From Geodermatophilus pulveris (GTDB lineage: Bacteria; Actinomycetota; Actinomycetes; Mycobacteriales; Geodermatophilaceae), in assembly GCF_900188375.1 (NCBI RefSeq), contig NZ_FZOO01000003.1, positions 186,001 through 250,000 of the forward strand: a DNA stretch of 64,000 nucleotides, in the 5' to 3' direction. This document shows, piece by piece, positions 18,247-28,874 of this stretch. How positions within the stretch are numbered: position 1 is the stretch's first letter; every line of letters begins with the position of its first letter. The position numbers were made by a program, and so were the translations under genes. The notes beneath the pieces were generated by a model. That model had not been told where the DNA came from, did not search any database, and saw nothing but the letters and a program-made list of their open reading frames with translations.

Positions 18247-19254
18247 GTGCGTGCTGTCCGGCTGCAGGGCTCCGGGGACGACACCGTGCCGGTGGTGGTG
18301 GACGTCGCCGAGCCGGGTGCTCCGGCCGGTGACCACCTGCTGGTGCGGGTCGAGGCCTCGAGCATCAACGGCACCGACCTCGGCATGTTCGGCACGGGCC
18401 TGACCGCCGCCGTCGTCCGCCGCGTCGGCCGGCCCGGCTTCGACGTCGCGGGCGAGGTCCTCGCCTGCGGCCCGGAGGTGACCGCCTTCTCACCCGGCGA
18501 CCGGGTGATGGCCCTGCTCGGGCACGCGGGCGGGGGACAGGCCGAGCGGGTGGTGTTCCGGCAGGAGCAGGCCGCCCGCGTCCCGGTCTCGTGCTCGGTG
18601 GCGGAGGCCGCCTCGCTGCCCCTGGCCGGGCTCACCGCGCTGCAGGCGCTGTACGGGCGGGCGGCGCTGCGCGCCCGCCGATCCCCCCGGGTGCTGGTGA
18701 TCGGCGCCTCGGGCGGCATCGGTGCCGCCGCCGTGCAGCTGGCCCGCCTGGCCGGCGCGCACGTCACCGGCGTGGCCAGCGGCCCGAAGCTGGCGTTCGT
18801 CGCCGGGCTCGGCGCCGACGACCTCGTCGACCGGCACGAGGAGGACGTCACCGCCCTGGGACGCCGCTTCGACGTCGTCCTCGACACCCCGGGGCGGCTG
18901 CCGGCCGCCGCCGCCCGCCCGCTGCTGGCGGACGACGGAGTGTTCGTCACCACCCGCGGCCTGGGCCCGGACAGCGCCCGCGAGCTGGTCCCCGGCCGGC
19001 TGCGGCGCGGGCCCGGCTTCGCCGCGGTGCGCACCACCCCCCGGTCGGCCGACCTCGCCCACCTGGCCGCCCTGGTCGACGGCGGGCTGCTGCGGCCGGT
19101 GGTGGACCGCGTGTTCGCCCTCGACCGGATCGAGGAGGCCTACCGGCACGCCCGCGGACCGGTCACCGGCAAGGTCGTCGTCGCGACGGCGGCCGCACCG
19201 GCCGGCCGGACGGCGGCGGCCCGTGCCGGTGTGTCGTCCACCCCCTCCGGGTGA
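18247..19254 (+). CDS. MDR-family NAD(P)-dependent alcohol dehydrogenase/quinone reductase
   Basis: 335 residues from the GTG ten bases after GGAGG; a GTG at 18,238 sits too close to that site. GroES-like half with VEASSINGTDLGMFG and PGFDVAGEVLACG, then Rossmann motif VIGASGGIGAAAVQLARLAGAHV. No zinc-binding cysteine cluster, so the quinone-reductase/zeta-crystallin side is likely. The C-terminal tail is Ala/Arg-rich and degenerate. A distant paralogue of the gene at 7,945. Confidence 0.87.
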   Translation: MRAVRLQGSGDDTVPVVVDVAEPGAPAGDHLLVRVEASSINGTDLGMFGTGLTAAVVRRVGRPGFDVAGEVLACGPEVTAFSPGDRVMALLGHAGGGQAERVVFRQEQAARVPVSCSVAEAASLPLAGLTALQALYGRAALRARRSPRVLVIGASGGIGAAAVQLARLAGAHVTGVASGPKLAFVAGLGADDLVDRHEEDVTALGRRFDVVLDTPGRLPAAAARPLLADDGVFVTTRGLGPDSARELVPGRLRRGPGFAAVRTTPRSADLAHLAALVDGGLLRPVVDRVFALDRIEEAYRHARGPVTGKVVVATAAAPAGRTAAARAGVSSTPSG

Positions 19255-19327
19255 CGTCCGTGTGTCACGGCTGGATCCCCCGCCCATCGGTGCCGACCGT
19301 CCAGGTACCCGATGGAAGGAGCCCGTC

Positions 19328-19492
19328 ATGCGGAACACGGCGTGCAGGGCCGTGGCACAGGCCTCGCTGGTCGCGACGACGGCCTCGCTGGACGACGAGC
19401 AGCCCTGGCCGCTGCTGCTGGTGGCCGGCTGGCTGACCACCGCGGCCGACCTGGTTCAGCAGGCCGACGCGATGGAGGCCGCCCTCGTCTAG
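19328..19492 (+). CDS. Small hypothetical protein, 54 residues
   Basis: Short ORF with a good site (GGAAGGAG) eight bases before ATG. The sequence has a hydrophobic centre (PWPLLLVAGWLTTAADLV) flanked by acidic residues, probably one amphipathic or membrane-associated helix. Its stop overlaps by 4 nt the stop of the convergent potassium-channel gene. Not recognised. Confidence 0.55.
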   Translation: MRNTACRAVAQASLVATTASLDDEQPWPLLLVAGWLTTAADLVQQADAMEAALV

Positions 19493-20562
19493 CGGGGCCG
19501 GCTGCCCTGCTCGGCGGGAGCGGCAGAGCGGCCGCCCGGCCGGTTGGAGCGGACGACGACGAGCACGTCCTCGGCCTCCAGCGTGCCGATGAGCGGGTCG
19601 TCGAAGCGCAGCGTGCGGCCGCCGCGGGTCACCGACAGGACGACGTCGCGCAGCTGCCGCGGGCTCAGGCCGACCTCGCCCGCGGTGACCCGCCGCTGGT
19701 GCAGGTCGAGGCCCTGCCCGCCGGTGACCAGGTCCTCGACGGTGGCCACGACCCGGGGCGCGTCGGTGGACAGGCCCAGCAGCCGGCCGGCCGTGGCCGA
19801 CGTGGTGATCACGGTGTCGGCGCCGGACTGGCGCAGCAGCTGCGCGTTCTCCTCCTCGCGCACCGACGTCGTGATCGGCACGCCGGGGTTGAGCTGGCGG
19901 ACGGTCAGCGTGATGAGCACCGACGCGTCGTCCCGGTTGGCCGCCACGATGACCGCCCGGGCCCGCTCGATCGACGCCCGGCGCAGCACGTCGGTGCGGC
20001 TCGCGTCGCCGACGATGCCGGTGAGCCCGATCGAGTTGGCCTCCTCGACCGCCCGCGGGTCGGGGTCGACCACGACGATCTGGTCCAGCGGCGTCCCGCT
20101 GGCCTGCAGCGAGCGGATGGCGCTGCGGCCCTTGGTGCCGTAGCCGCACACGATGACGTGCTGGCGCACGGTGGACCTCCAGCGTCGGATGCGGAACTCC
20201 TCGCGGGTGCGCGTGGTCAGCGCCTCGAGGGTGGTCCCGATGAGGACGATCAGGAACATCACGCGCAGCGGCGTGATGATCAGGATGTTGACCAGCCGCG
20301 AGCCGGGCGTGATCGGCGTGATGTCGCCGTAGCCGGTCGTGGAGAGGCTGACCGTGGCGTAGTAGAAGGCGTCCAGCAGGGTGATGCCGACCTCGTCGCC
20401 GTCCCGGTAGGCGTCCCGGTCCAGCCAGACGATGAGGACCGTGGCCAGCAGCACGGCCGCGGCGATGACCACCCGGCGCCACACCTGGCGGAACGGGGAG
20501 AGCTCGACGTGCGCCAGGCGCACCCCGGTGTGCTCGGTCACCGCGTCCCTGTTGCCGTCCAC
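19489..20562 (-). CDS. Potassium channel with TrkA-N (RCK) domain
   Basis: 357 residues from GTG. Two membrane helices (about 30-50 and 85-110) flank a pore loop with the K+ selectivity filter TTGYGD. An RCK/TrkA-N Rossmann domain follows (VIVCGYGTKGRSAIRSL, then VVVDPDP) plus a TrkA-C-like tail (about 270-340). It resembles MthK/YugO-type two-TM ligand-gated K+ channels. Confidence 0.92.
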   Translation of the reverse strand: MDGNRDAVTEHTGVRLAHVELSPFRQVWRRVVIAAAVLLATVLIVWLDRDAYRDGDEVGITLLDAFYYATVSLSTTGYGDITPITPGSRLVNILIITPLRVMFLIVLIGTTLEALTTRTREEFRIRRWRSTVRQHVIVCGYGTKGRSAIRSLQASGTPLDQIVVVDPDPRAVEEANSIGLTGIVGDASRTDVLRRASIERARAVIVAANRDDASVLITLTVRQLNPGVPITTSVREEENAQLLRQSGADTVITTSATAGRLLGLSTDAPRVVATVEDLVTGGQGLDLHQRRVTAGEVGLSPRQLRDVVLSVTRGGRTLRFDDPLIGTLEAEDVLVVVRSNRPGGRSAAPAEQGSRPR

Positions 20563-20809
20563 CGTCGGGACGATAGTGAGACCCTCCCGGACCCGCGTGG
20601 CGCCGCACCCCTCTCGGGTGAGGGCCCCGGCCGGCAGCCCCCGGGGAGGTCACGCGACGCGCCTGCGGCGTGACGCAGCGCGTCGGCGGGCGGTCGGGGC
20701 CGGTCACTTCACCTCCTGTTCGCCTGCGGGTCTCGACACCGCCCCCCGCGTCGGAGTGGATCGGCCGGGGCCGACGGCGACGGACGCCGCCCGAGCCCCG
20801 GGAGATCCC

Positions 20810-21967
20810 ATGCGACGAGCCCACCGCCGTCCCGCCGTCCTCACCGCCGCCGTGCTCGCGGTGCCGGTGCTGCTCGCCGGTCCCGCCGTGGCCACCGGCC
20901 CGGAGGACCGCGCCGGTCGCGACCACGGGCACGACCGGGGCGACGAGGCCGCCGCCGAGCTGCTGGTCATCGGCCACCGCGGCGCGTCGGGCTACCGGCC
21001 CGAGCACACGCTGGCGTCCTACGAGCTGGCCGCCCGCATGGGCGCGGACTACATCGAGCCCGACGTGGTGAGCACGTCGGACGGCGTGCTGGTCGCCCGG
21101 CACGAGAACGAGATCTCCGGGACGACCGACGTCGCCGACCGGCCCGAGTTCGCCGACCGGCAGACCACCAAGGTCATCGACGGCGTGGAGCTGACCGGCT
21201 GGTTCACCGAGGACTTCACCTTCGAGGAGCTGCGCACGCTGCGCGCGGTGGAGCGGCTGCCCGAGCTGCGCGAGGAGAACACCCTCTACGACGGGCTCTA
21301 CCAGGTGCCCACCCTCGACGAGGTGTTCGCGCTGCGCGCGGAGCTGTCGGAGGAGCTGGGCCGCGAGATCGGCGTCTACCCCGAGACCAAGCACCCGACC
21401 TACTTCGACTCCATCGGGCTGTCGCTGGAGGAGCCGCTGGTCGAGGACCTGACCGAGGCCGGGCTGACCGGCGAGGACGCGCCGGTGTTCGTCCAGTCCT
21501 TCGAGACGGCGAACCTGCAGGAGCTGGACGGCGTCGTCGACGTGCCGCTGGTGCAGCTGCTGTCGGCGAGCGGCGCCCCGGCCGACCTGGTGGCCGCCGG
21601 CGACGAGCGCACCTACGCCGACCTGTCCACCGCCGAGGGGCTGGCGGGGATCGGGGAGTACGCCGACGGCGTCGGGCCGGAGAAGAGCCAGGTCATCCCG
21701 CGGGAGGACGACGGCACGCTGGGCGAGCCGACGTCCTTCGTCGACGACGCGCACGCCGCCGACCTGCTGGTGCACCCGTACACCTTCCGCAACGAGAACG
21801 AGTTCCTGCCCACCGACCTGCGCGACGCGGGCGAGGAGCCGGGCGACTACGGCCAGGCGCTCGAGGAGCACCTGGCGTTCTGGGCGACCGGCATCGACGG
21901 CATGTTCACCGACAACCCCGACACCGGCCTGGTCTCCCGGGAGCTGTTCGAGGACGAGGAGGACTGA
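20810..21967 (+). CDS. Secreted glycerophosphodiester phosphodiesterase
   Basis: 385 residues from ATG. Sec signal peptide (RR...VLAVPVLLAGPAVATG, cleavage about residue 30). GDPD catalytic start IGHRGASGYRPEHTLASY with the His and Glu, then EPDVVSTSDGVLVARHENEI, where E/D coordinate Ca2+. Central part has YPETKHP and VQSFE, C-terminus GMFTDNPDTG, all typical of periplasmic GlpQ. It hydrolyses glycerophosphodiesters to sn-glycerol-3-phosphate and alcohol outside the cell. Confidence 0.95.
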   Translation: MRRAHRRPAVLTAAVLAVPVLLAGPAVATGPEDRAGRDHGHDRGDEAAAELLVIGHRGASGYRPEHTLASYELAARMGADYIEPDVVSTSDGVLVARHENEISGTTDVADRPEFADRQTTKVIDGVELTGWFTEDFTFEELRTLRAVERLPELREENTLYDGLYQVPTLDEVFALRAELSEELGREIGVYPETKHPTYFDSIGLSLEEPLVEDLTEAGLTGEDAPVFVQSFETANLQELDGVVDVPLVQLLSASGAPADLVAAGDERTYADLSTAEGLAGIGEYADGVGPEKSQVIPREDDGTLGEPTSFVDDAHAADLLVHPYTFRNENEFLPTDLRDAGEEPGDYGQALEEHLAFWATGIDGMFTDNPDTGLVSRELFEDEED

Positions 21968-21978
21968 CCCCCTCTCCG

Positions 21979-22044
21979 GCGGGTGATCACGGCGCCGTGA
22001 CCGGTTCCCGCCCCCGCGGGGCGGTCACGGCGCCATGATCGCGG
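21979..22044. repeat. Imperfect inverted repeat between GDPD and frnE-like genes
   Basis: Arms around GTGATCACGGCGCCGTGACC (21,983-22,002) and CGGTCACGGCGCCATGATCG (22,022-22,041) face each other across a C/G-rich 19-base loop. It may act as a terminator, or be a copy of a dispersed palindromic repeat built on GATCACGGCGCC. Confidence 0.55.
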
Positions 22045-22111
22045 GGGAGGACCCGCAGGCGGGGACGCCCCGGCCGGGATGGGGATGGCCGGCCGGGGCG
22101 TTCACCGGGGC

Positions 22112-22831
22112 GTGAAGGTGGAGATCTGGTCCGACGTCGTCTGTCCCTGGTGCCACATCGGCAAGCGCCGGTTCGAGGCCGCCCTGGCGCGGTTCCCGCA
22201 CCGCGACGCCGTCGACGTGCGGTGGCGGGCCTTCGAGCTCGACCCCGGCGCGCGCTCCGCGCCCGCGGGCGAGCCGGTGCGGCCCACGGACTACGCCGAG
22301 CGGCTGGCCCGCAAGTACGGGACCTCGGTGCCCGGCGCGCAGCAGATGATCGACACGATGACGCAGCAGGCCGCGGCCGAGGGCCTGGACTTCCGGTTCG
22401 ACCGGGCGGTGCGGGCCAACACGTTCGACGCCCACCAGGTGATCCACCTGGCCGGCGAGCGCGGGCTGCAGGACGCGGTGGAGGAGCGGCTGCTGACCGC
22501 GTACTTCAGCGAGGGCGAGGCCGTCGGCGACCGGGAGGTGCTCGTCCGGCTGGCCGCGGAGGCCGGGCTGGACGCCGACGAGGTGCGCGCGGCCCTGGCC
22601 GACCAGCGGCACGCCGGGGCGGTGCGGGCCGACGAGGCCGAGGCGTCGGCGCTGGGCATCAGCGGGGTGCCGTTCTTCGTGGTCGACCGGCGGTACGGCG
22701 TCAACGGCGCCCAGCCCGCCGAGGCGCTGCTGCAGGTGCTCGAGCGCGCCTGGGCGGACCGGGCGCCGCTCATCCCGGTGGCCGGCGGTGGGGACGGCGC
22801 CGCCTGCGGCCCGGACGGCTGCACCGTGTGA
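22112..22831 (+). CDS. DsbA-family oxidoreductase, FrnE-like
   Basis: 239 residues from GTG. Thioredoxin-fold N-terminus with EIWSDVVCPWCHIGKRRFE: the CPWC active site near residue 11 is typical of FrnE/2-hydroxychromene isomerase-like DsbA proteins. Helical insertion follows (MIDTMTQQAAAEGLDF), then the cis-Pro loop GISGVPFFVVDRRYGVNGAQ. No signal peptide, so cytoplasmic. The C-terminus has two extra cysteines (ACGPDGCTV), possibly a second metal or redox site. Confidence 0.9.
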   Translation: MKVEIWSDVVCPWCHIGKRRFEAALARFPHRDAVDVRWRAFELDPGARSAPAGEPVRPTDYAERLARKYGTSVPGAQQMIDTMTQQAAAEGLDFRFDRAVRANTFDAHQVIHLAGERGLQDAVEERLLTAYFSEGEAVGDREVLVRLAAEAGLDADEVRAALADQRHAGAVRADEAEASALGISGVPFFVVDRRYGVNGAQPAEALLQVLERAWADRAPLIPVAGGGDGAACGPDGCTV

Positions 22832-22841
22832 CGGGGGGCCC

Positions 22842-23345
22842 TCAGCGGGGGCCGAGGTGGCGCAGCAGGGTCTCGCCGAGGTCGCGCATCGCCTCGACCT
22901 GCCGAGGGGTGAGCTGGTCGAACAGGTGCCGCCGCACGCTCTCCACGTGCACCGGGGCGGCGGCCTCCAGCGCGGCGAACCCCTCGTCGGTGAGCACGGC
23001 GAGCTGGCCGCGGCCGTCCTCGGCGCACACCTGCCGGCGCACCCAGCCGCGCTCCTCCAGCCGCGAGACGGCGTGCGACAGCCGGCTGCGGGAGGACAGG
23101 CAGCGGTCGGCCAGCTCGCTCATCCGCATCATCCGGCCCTCGGTCTCCGACAGGGCGACGAGGATCTCGTAGTAGGCGTGCGAGATGCCGGTCCCGTGGG
23201 TGAGCTCGCGGTCGAGCCGGTCGGCCAGCAGCTGGTTGCTGTACAGCCAGGCGCGCCACGCCCGCTGCTCCTCGGCGTCGAGCCAGCGTGGCCCGCCGCC
23301 ACCCGCGCCGGCGTCCCGGGCGGACTGCGACACGTCGGAGGTCAT
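22842..23345 (-). CDS. MarR-family transcriptional regulator
   Basis: 167 residues from ATG. Winged helix with YYEILVALSETEGRMMRMSELADRC then SRSRLSHAVSRLEERGWVRR and the wing CAEDGRGQLAVLTDEG, matching MarR. It is divergent from the yceI-like gene with an 87-bp shared region, so it may regulate both genes. No cysteine-based sensor stands out; the ligand is unknown. Confidence 0.92.
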   Translation of the reverse strand: MTSDVSQSARDAGAGGGGPRWLDAEEQRAWRAWLYSNQLLADRLDRELTHGTGISHAYYEILVALSETEGRMMRMSELADRCLSSRSRLSHAVSRLEERGWVRRQVCAEDGRGQLAVLTDEGFAALEAAAPVHVESVRRHLFDQLTPRQVEAMRDLGETLLRHLGPR

Positions 23346-23432
23346 CCGGTGAGGATACGTCCGGAATGGATGAGTGCTCAACCAGTGTTGGCGACAGCAC
23401 TTGGTACAACGCTCAACCACCTGGAGGACACC
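23346..23432. promoter_or_regulatory. Divergent marR-yceI intergenic region with direct repeats
   Basis: GCTCAACCA occurs at 23,376-23,384 and again at 23,411-23,419 (35 bp apart), the second overlapping the approach to the yceI ribosome site GGAGGA. Between them are GTGTTGG and TTGGTACAAC. These are candidates for MarR operators and the yceI promoter; no binding-site model was applied. Confidence 0.45.
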
Positions 23433-23987
23433 ATGACCGCCACGACACTCGTCCCCGGCTACCTCGTCGGCACCTGGGACGTCGACGCGACGCACTCCAC
23501 CGTCGGCTTCTCCGTCCGACACATGATGGTCAGCAAGGTCCGCGGGTACTTCACCCGCTTCACCGGCGAGCTGCACACCGCCGAGGACCCGGCGCAGTCC
23601 GCCGTGACCGCCACGATCGACATGGACTCGATCGACACCCGGCAGGAGCAGCGCGACGCGCACATCCGCTCCGCGGACTTCTTCGACGTCGCCACCCACC
23701 CGGTCATGACCTTCCGCTCGACCGGCGTCCGCGCCGACGGCGCCGACTGGGTCGTCACCGGTGACCTCACCGTCAAGGGCACCACCCGGCCGGTCGAGCT
23801 GGCCCTGGAGGTCAACGGCTTCGGCCCGGACGCCTACGGCGGCACCCGCGCCGGCTTCTCCGCGCGCACCGAGATCTCCCGCAAGGAGTTCGGCGTCGAC
23901 ATCGACCTGCCGATGGACGGCGGCGTCGTGGTCGGGGACAGGATCACCGTGGAGCTCGAGATCGAGGCCGTCCTGCGCACCGCCTGA
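23433..23987 (+). CDS. YceI-family lipocalin-like protein
   Basis: 184 residues from ATG, GGAGGA seven bases upstream. YceI pattern: GTWDVDATHSTVGFSVRHMMVSKVRGYF, SIDTRQEQRDAHIRSADFFD, HPVMTFRSTGV and DLTVKGTTRPVELALE. The fold is a beta-barrel that binds isoprenoid-like lipids in TT1927b. There is no signal peptide, so cytoplasmic here. Divergent marR-like gene may control it. Confidence 0.95.
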   Translation: MTATTLVPGYLVGTWDVDATHSTVGFSVRHMMVSKVRGYFTRFTGELHTAEDPAQSAVTATIDMDSIDTRQEQRDAHIRSADFFDVATHPVMTFRSTGVRADGADWVVTGDLTVKGTTRPVELALEVNGFGPDAYGGTRAGFSARTEISRKEFGVDIDLPMDGGVVVGDRITVELEIEAVLRTA

Positions 23988-24031
23988 AGCACGGCGGTCG
24001 GGGGCCGGCCGGGCGGGGGAGACTGGGGCCC

Positions 24032-24364
24032 ATGACGAGCTCCACCCTCGCCCGCGCCGGCACCCGCACCCCCTCCGCCGTCCTGGTCGCCCTGGGCCTC
24101 GCGGCCGGCTTCGGCGTCGCGCAGGGCACCGGCGTCCGGGCGCTCGGCGGCGTGCTGTTCGCCGGTGCCGGGCTGGCCGCCGGGTGGCTGTGGCAGCGGC
24201 GCCGCGGCTGGGCGGTCGCCCTGGGTCTGGGTGCGCTGTACGTCGGCGCCTTCGTGCTGGCCCACGTGCTGGCCATCGGCGTCGGGATGGCCTCCTGGCT
24301 GGCGGTCGGCCTGGTGACCGTCGCCGCCGCCGGGGTCACCTACGTGGTGGCCGACCGCCCCTGA
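24032..24364 (+). CDS. Small integral membrane protein
   Basis: 110 residues with three to four hydrophobic segments (about 16-32, 36-50, 57-77, 82-104) and the basic loop WQRRRG after the second. No family recognised. About 290 bp without a gene follow before typA, with only a short stem CTCCGC/GCGGAG at 24,601-24,619 just before the typA start. Confidence 0.7.
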   Translation: MTSSTLARAGTRTPSAVLVALGLAAGFGVAQGTGVRALGGVLFAGAGLAAGWLWQRRRGWAVALGLGALYVGAFVLAHVLAIGVGMASWLAVGLVTVAAAGVTYVVADRP

Positions 24365-24656
24365 GGTGCCTCCCGCGCCCGAGAGGCACGGTGCGCCCGG
24401 AGGGGCCGGGCGGGGCGGCGTGGGCGTGCGCGGCTGTCGGCCGAGCTCGCCGAGCGCCTGGCCCGCCCGAGGGGGTGAGCCTGCTCACGGATCGCCGTTC
24501 GGGCGCCGGCCGGCGGCCCGCGACGGCCGGAGGGCGCCCTCCGGGCGCCTATCATGGGAAGGTCGCCGGGCCGGCGGCCGTTGACCGTGGTGTCGAGGCG
24601 CTCCGCAACACAGGCGGAGGTGCCCACCCCCGAACCCCTCTGAGGTGCCGTCCCGC

Positions 24657-26546
<1,890 letters not shown>

Positions 26547-26558
26547 CCACGGCCCAGG

Positions 26559-26586
26559 GGCCCCGTCCGGCGTGTCGGACGGGGCC
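26559..26586 (+). terminator. Hairpin terminator of typA
   Basis: A perfect 11-bp stem GGCCCCGTCCG / CGGACGGGGCC with a six-base loop starts 13 bp after the typA stop. Confidence 0.8.
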
Positions 26587-26769
26587 TCCGGCATGTCGCC
26601 GTCGGGGGGCACCCGCCGCGTTGACACCACCGGAGGGGTCTCCCTAGCGTCGGGCGGCGTTCCGGGGCCGCACCACGGGGGCCGGGCGCACGTCGTCCAG
26701 GGCGCGCCCGGCCGTGGCCCCGCCACCGCGCGACGACGCCGGTGGACCGCCACCGACCCCGGAGGCACC

Positions 26770-28002
26770 GTGCCCGGACAGCTGCCCCTCCCCTTCCGCA
26801 CCGCGCGCCGCCGCACGCTGGCCGCCGTCCTCGGAGCCGGCCTGCTGGCCGCCGCCCTCGCCGCACCGGCGGGCGCAACCGGCGGCGACGGGCGGCGCGG
26901 TGGCGGCGGTGGGGGTCCGACCACGAGCGTCGAGCCGTTCGGTGCCACCCCCGACGGCACGGCGGTCGAGCGCTGGACCCTGAGCCACGGCGACACCACG
27001 ATGCGGGTGCTCACCTACGGCGGCGTCATCCAGACCCTCGAGGTGCCGGACGGCGCCGGCGAGGTGGGCAACGTCGTCCTGGGCTTCGCCGACCTCGCCG
27101 GCTACCTCTCCGAGGACGACCCCTACTTCGGGTCGCTCATCGGCCGCTACGGCAACCGCATCGCCGAGGGCCGCTTCACCCTCGACGGCACGACCCACCA
27201 GCTGCCGGTCAACGACGGCCCCAACACCCTGCACGGCGGGCCCGGCGGCTTCTCCGAGCGGGTCTGGACCGCCACCGACGTCAGTGACGACGAGGCGGCC
27301 GCCCTGCAGCTGGTGCTGGTCAGCGCGGACGGCGACCAGGGCTTCCCCGGCACGCTGACCACGACGGTGACCTACCGGCTGGAGGCACCGTCGCGGCTGA
27401 CCGTGCACTACCAGGCCACCACCGACGCGCCGACGGTCGTCAACCTGACCCAGCACACCTACTGGAACCTGGCCGGCGAGGGCTCCGGCGACGTCTACGA
27501 CCACGAGCTGCGGCTCGACGCCAGCGGCTACACGCCGGTCGACGAGACGCTGATCCCGACCGGCGAGGTCGCCCCGGTGGACGGCACCCCGTTCGACTTC
27601 CGCGAGCCCACGCCGATCGGCGAGCGCATCCGCCAGGCCGACCAGCAGATCCTGTTCGGGCAGGGCTACGACCACAACTGGGCGCTGGACCGCGCCGACG
27701 ACGGCGCCCGGGAGGGCTCCGACAGCGAGGACGCCCTCGAGCAGGCCGCGGTCCTGCACGACCCGGCCAGCGGCCGGACCCTCACCATCTCCACCACCGA
27801 GCCGGGCATCCAGTTCTACTCGGGCAACTTCCTCGACGGCACGCTCGTGGGCACCGGCGGCGGGGTCTACCGGCAGGGCGACGGGCTGGCGCTGGAGACC
27901 CAGCACTTCCCGGACTCGCCGAACCAGCCCGACTTCCCGTCGACGGAGCTGCGCCCGGGCGAGGTGTACGACAGCACCACGGTCTTCGAGATCACGTCCT
28001 GA
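26770..28002 (+). CDS. Secreted aldose 1-epimerase (galactose mutarotase)
   Basis: 410 residues from GTG with GGAGG upstream. A signal peptide is visible (RTARRRTLAAVLGAGLLAAALAAPAGA; AxA cleavage near residue 36). GALM hallmarks: RYGNRIAEGRF, NTLHGG (His), LTQHTYWNL (catalytic His), YDHNW and the C-terminal ALETQHFPDSPN with catalytic Glu. Interconverts alpha and beta anomers of hexoses. A Gly-rich linker follows the signal sequence. About 200 bp without a gene precede it after the typA terminator. Confidence 0.94.
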   Translation: MPGQLPLPFRTARRRTLAAVLGAGLLAAALAAPAGATGGDGRRGGGGGGPTTSVEPFGATPDGTAVERWTLSHGDTTMRVLTYGGVIQTLEVPDGAGEVGNVVLGFADLAGYLSEDDPYFGSLIGRYGNRIAEGRFTLDGTTHQLPVNDGPNTLHGGPGGFSERVWTATDVSDDEAAALQLVLVSADGDQGFPGTLTTTVTYRLEAPSRLTVHYQATTDAPTVVNLTQHTYWNLAGEGSGDVYDHELRLDASGYTPVDETLIPTGEVAPVDGTPFDFREPTPIGERIRQADQQILFGQGYDHNWALDRADDGAREGSDSEDALEQAAVLHDPASGRTLTISTTEPGIQFYSGNFLDGTLVGTGGGVYRQGDGLALETQHFPDSPNQPDFPSTELRPGEVYDSTTVFEITS

Positions 28003-28162
28003 GCCGGAGGTGCCGTGACCGGTCCATGACCAGCGGTGACGGCGAGCCGGGGGACGCCGACCCGCCCGCGACGCGCGCAGCGGGCCCGGCCCGCCCGGCT
28101 GCCTACGTTGTCCTCGGGGCCGTGTGGGCCGGCCCCGGGACCGAGGGAGAGGCACGACGCCG

Positions 28163-28660
28163 ATGAGGACCACCCTGCAGACGCTGGCCGCCGAGGGACA
28201 CCGGGGCGGGATCGACGTCAGGGTCAGCCTGCGCAGCGACGCGGGGTCCGGTGACGCGGCCTTCGACGGCGCCTGGTTCCCGCGCAGCCGCGACCTCGCC
28301 GTCGAGTTGCCCGAGCTGGTGGCCGCGCTGGACAGGCGGGGCCTGCACATCGAGCGCTTCACCTACTCCCTCGACGCCTGGTCCCCGGCGCCGCGCAAGG
28401 TCGTCGTCGGCGGGCGGGTGGTGCGCACCGGCGGCTTCCGCAGCATGGACGCCGGCGTGGTGTGCCTGACCTGGGCCGGCGGCACCCGCCGCGCCGACCT
28501 GCTCGTCGTCCCCCCGGAGACCGACGTCATCACCGGCGCGCGGGCCCTGCGGCTGTGCACCCGCCGCGGCCTGCCGCGCTCGCCGCAGATGGTGCTGGCC
28601 GCCGCCCGGTCGGTCCCGCTGCCGCAGGTGCCGGGCCTGCCCTACACCCGGGCGGTCTGA
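28163..28660 (+). CDS. DUF5994 family protein
   Basis: 165 residues from ATG. The family pattern is clear: DGAWFPRSRDLAVELPELVAAL, FTYSLDAWSPAPRKVVVGGRVVRTGGFRSMD and LLVVPPETD. DUF5994 proteins are common in Geodermatophilus, Streptomyces and relatives, often in several copies; no activity is known. The C-terminal 40 residues (from GARALRLCTRRG) are basic and may bind nucleic acid. Confidence 0.85.
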   Translation: MRTTLQTLAAEGHRGGIDVRVSLRSDAGSGDAAFDGAWFPRSRDLAVELPELVAALDRRGLHIERFTYSLDAWSPAPRKVVVGGRVVRTGGFRSMDAGVVCLTWAGGTRRADLLVVPPETDVITGARALRLCTRRGLPRSPQMVLAAARSVPLPQVPGLPYTRAV

Positions 28661-28702
28661 CAGCGGGTCGGACACCGGTCGCCGCGTTCTTCGACCGTCG
28701 CG

Positions 28703-28769
28703 GCGGGCGAGATCGGCGATCTGGTCGCCATACGGCCCGCATGACGGCCAGATTGCCGATCTCGCCCGC
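28703..28769. repeat. 22-bp inverted repeat downstream of the DUF5994 gene
   Basis: Arms 28,703-28,724 and 28,748-28,769 are complementary at 21 of 22 positions, with GGGCGAGATCGG at the core and a 23-base loop. It could be a terminator for the DUF5994 gene, but the arms are much longer than needed, so a REP-like dispersed element is also possible. Confidence 0.7.
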
Positions 28770-28874
28770 TGGCATCGACCCGCCGACCGACTCGGCAACC
28801 GCCGTGGAACAGCGCGCGCTGCGCTGACAGTGAACCGGCGGACGGCGGGGGAGCCGACCGGCTGGGCTGAGCGC

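Noticed and set aside
17838-19037. Minus-strand frame across ssrA containing a GGNRTRV-like segment
   Set aside because: Typical spurious translation across a tRNA-like 3' end (tmRNA), not a protein gene.
19265-21871. Very long minus-strand open frame (868 codons) opposite the K+ channel flank and GDPD gene
   Set aside because: It mirrors real genes in GC-rich codon shadow; composition is low-complexity Arg/Gly/Val and no domain appears.
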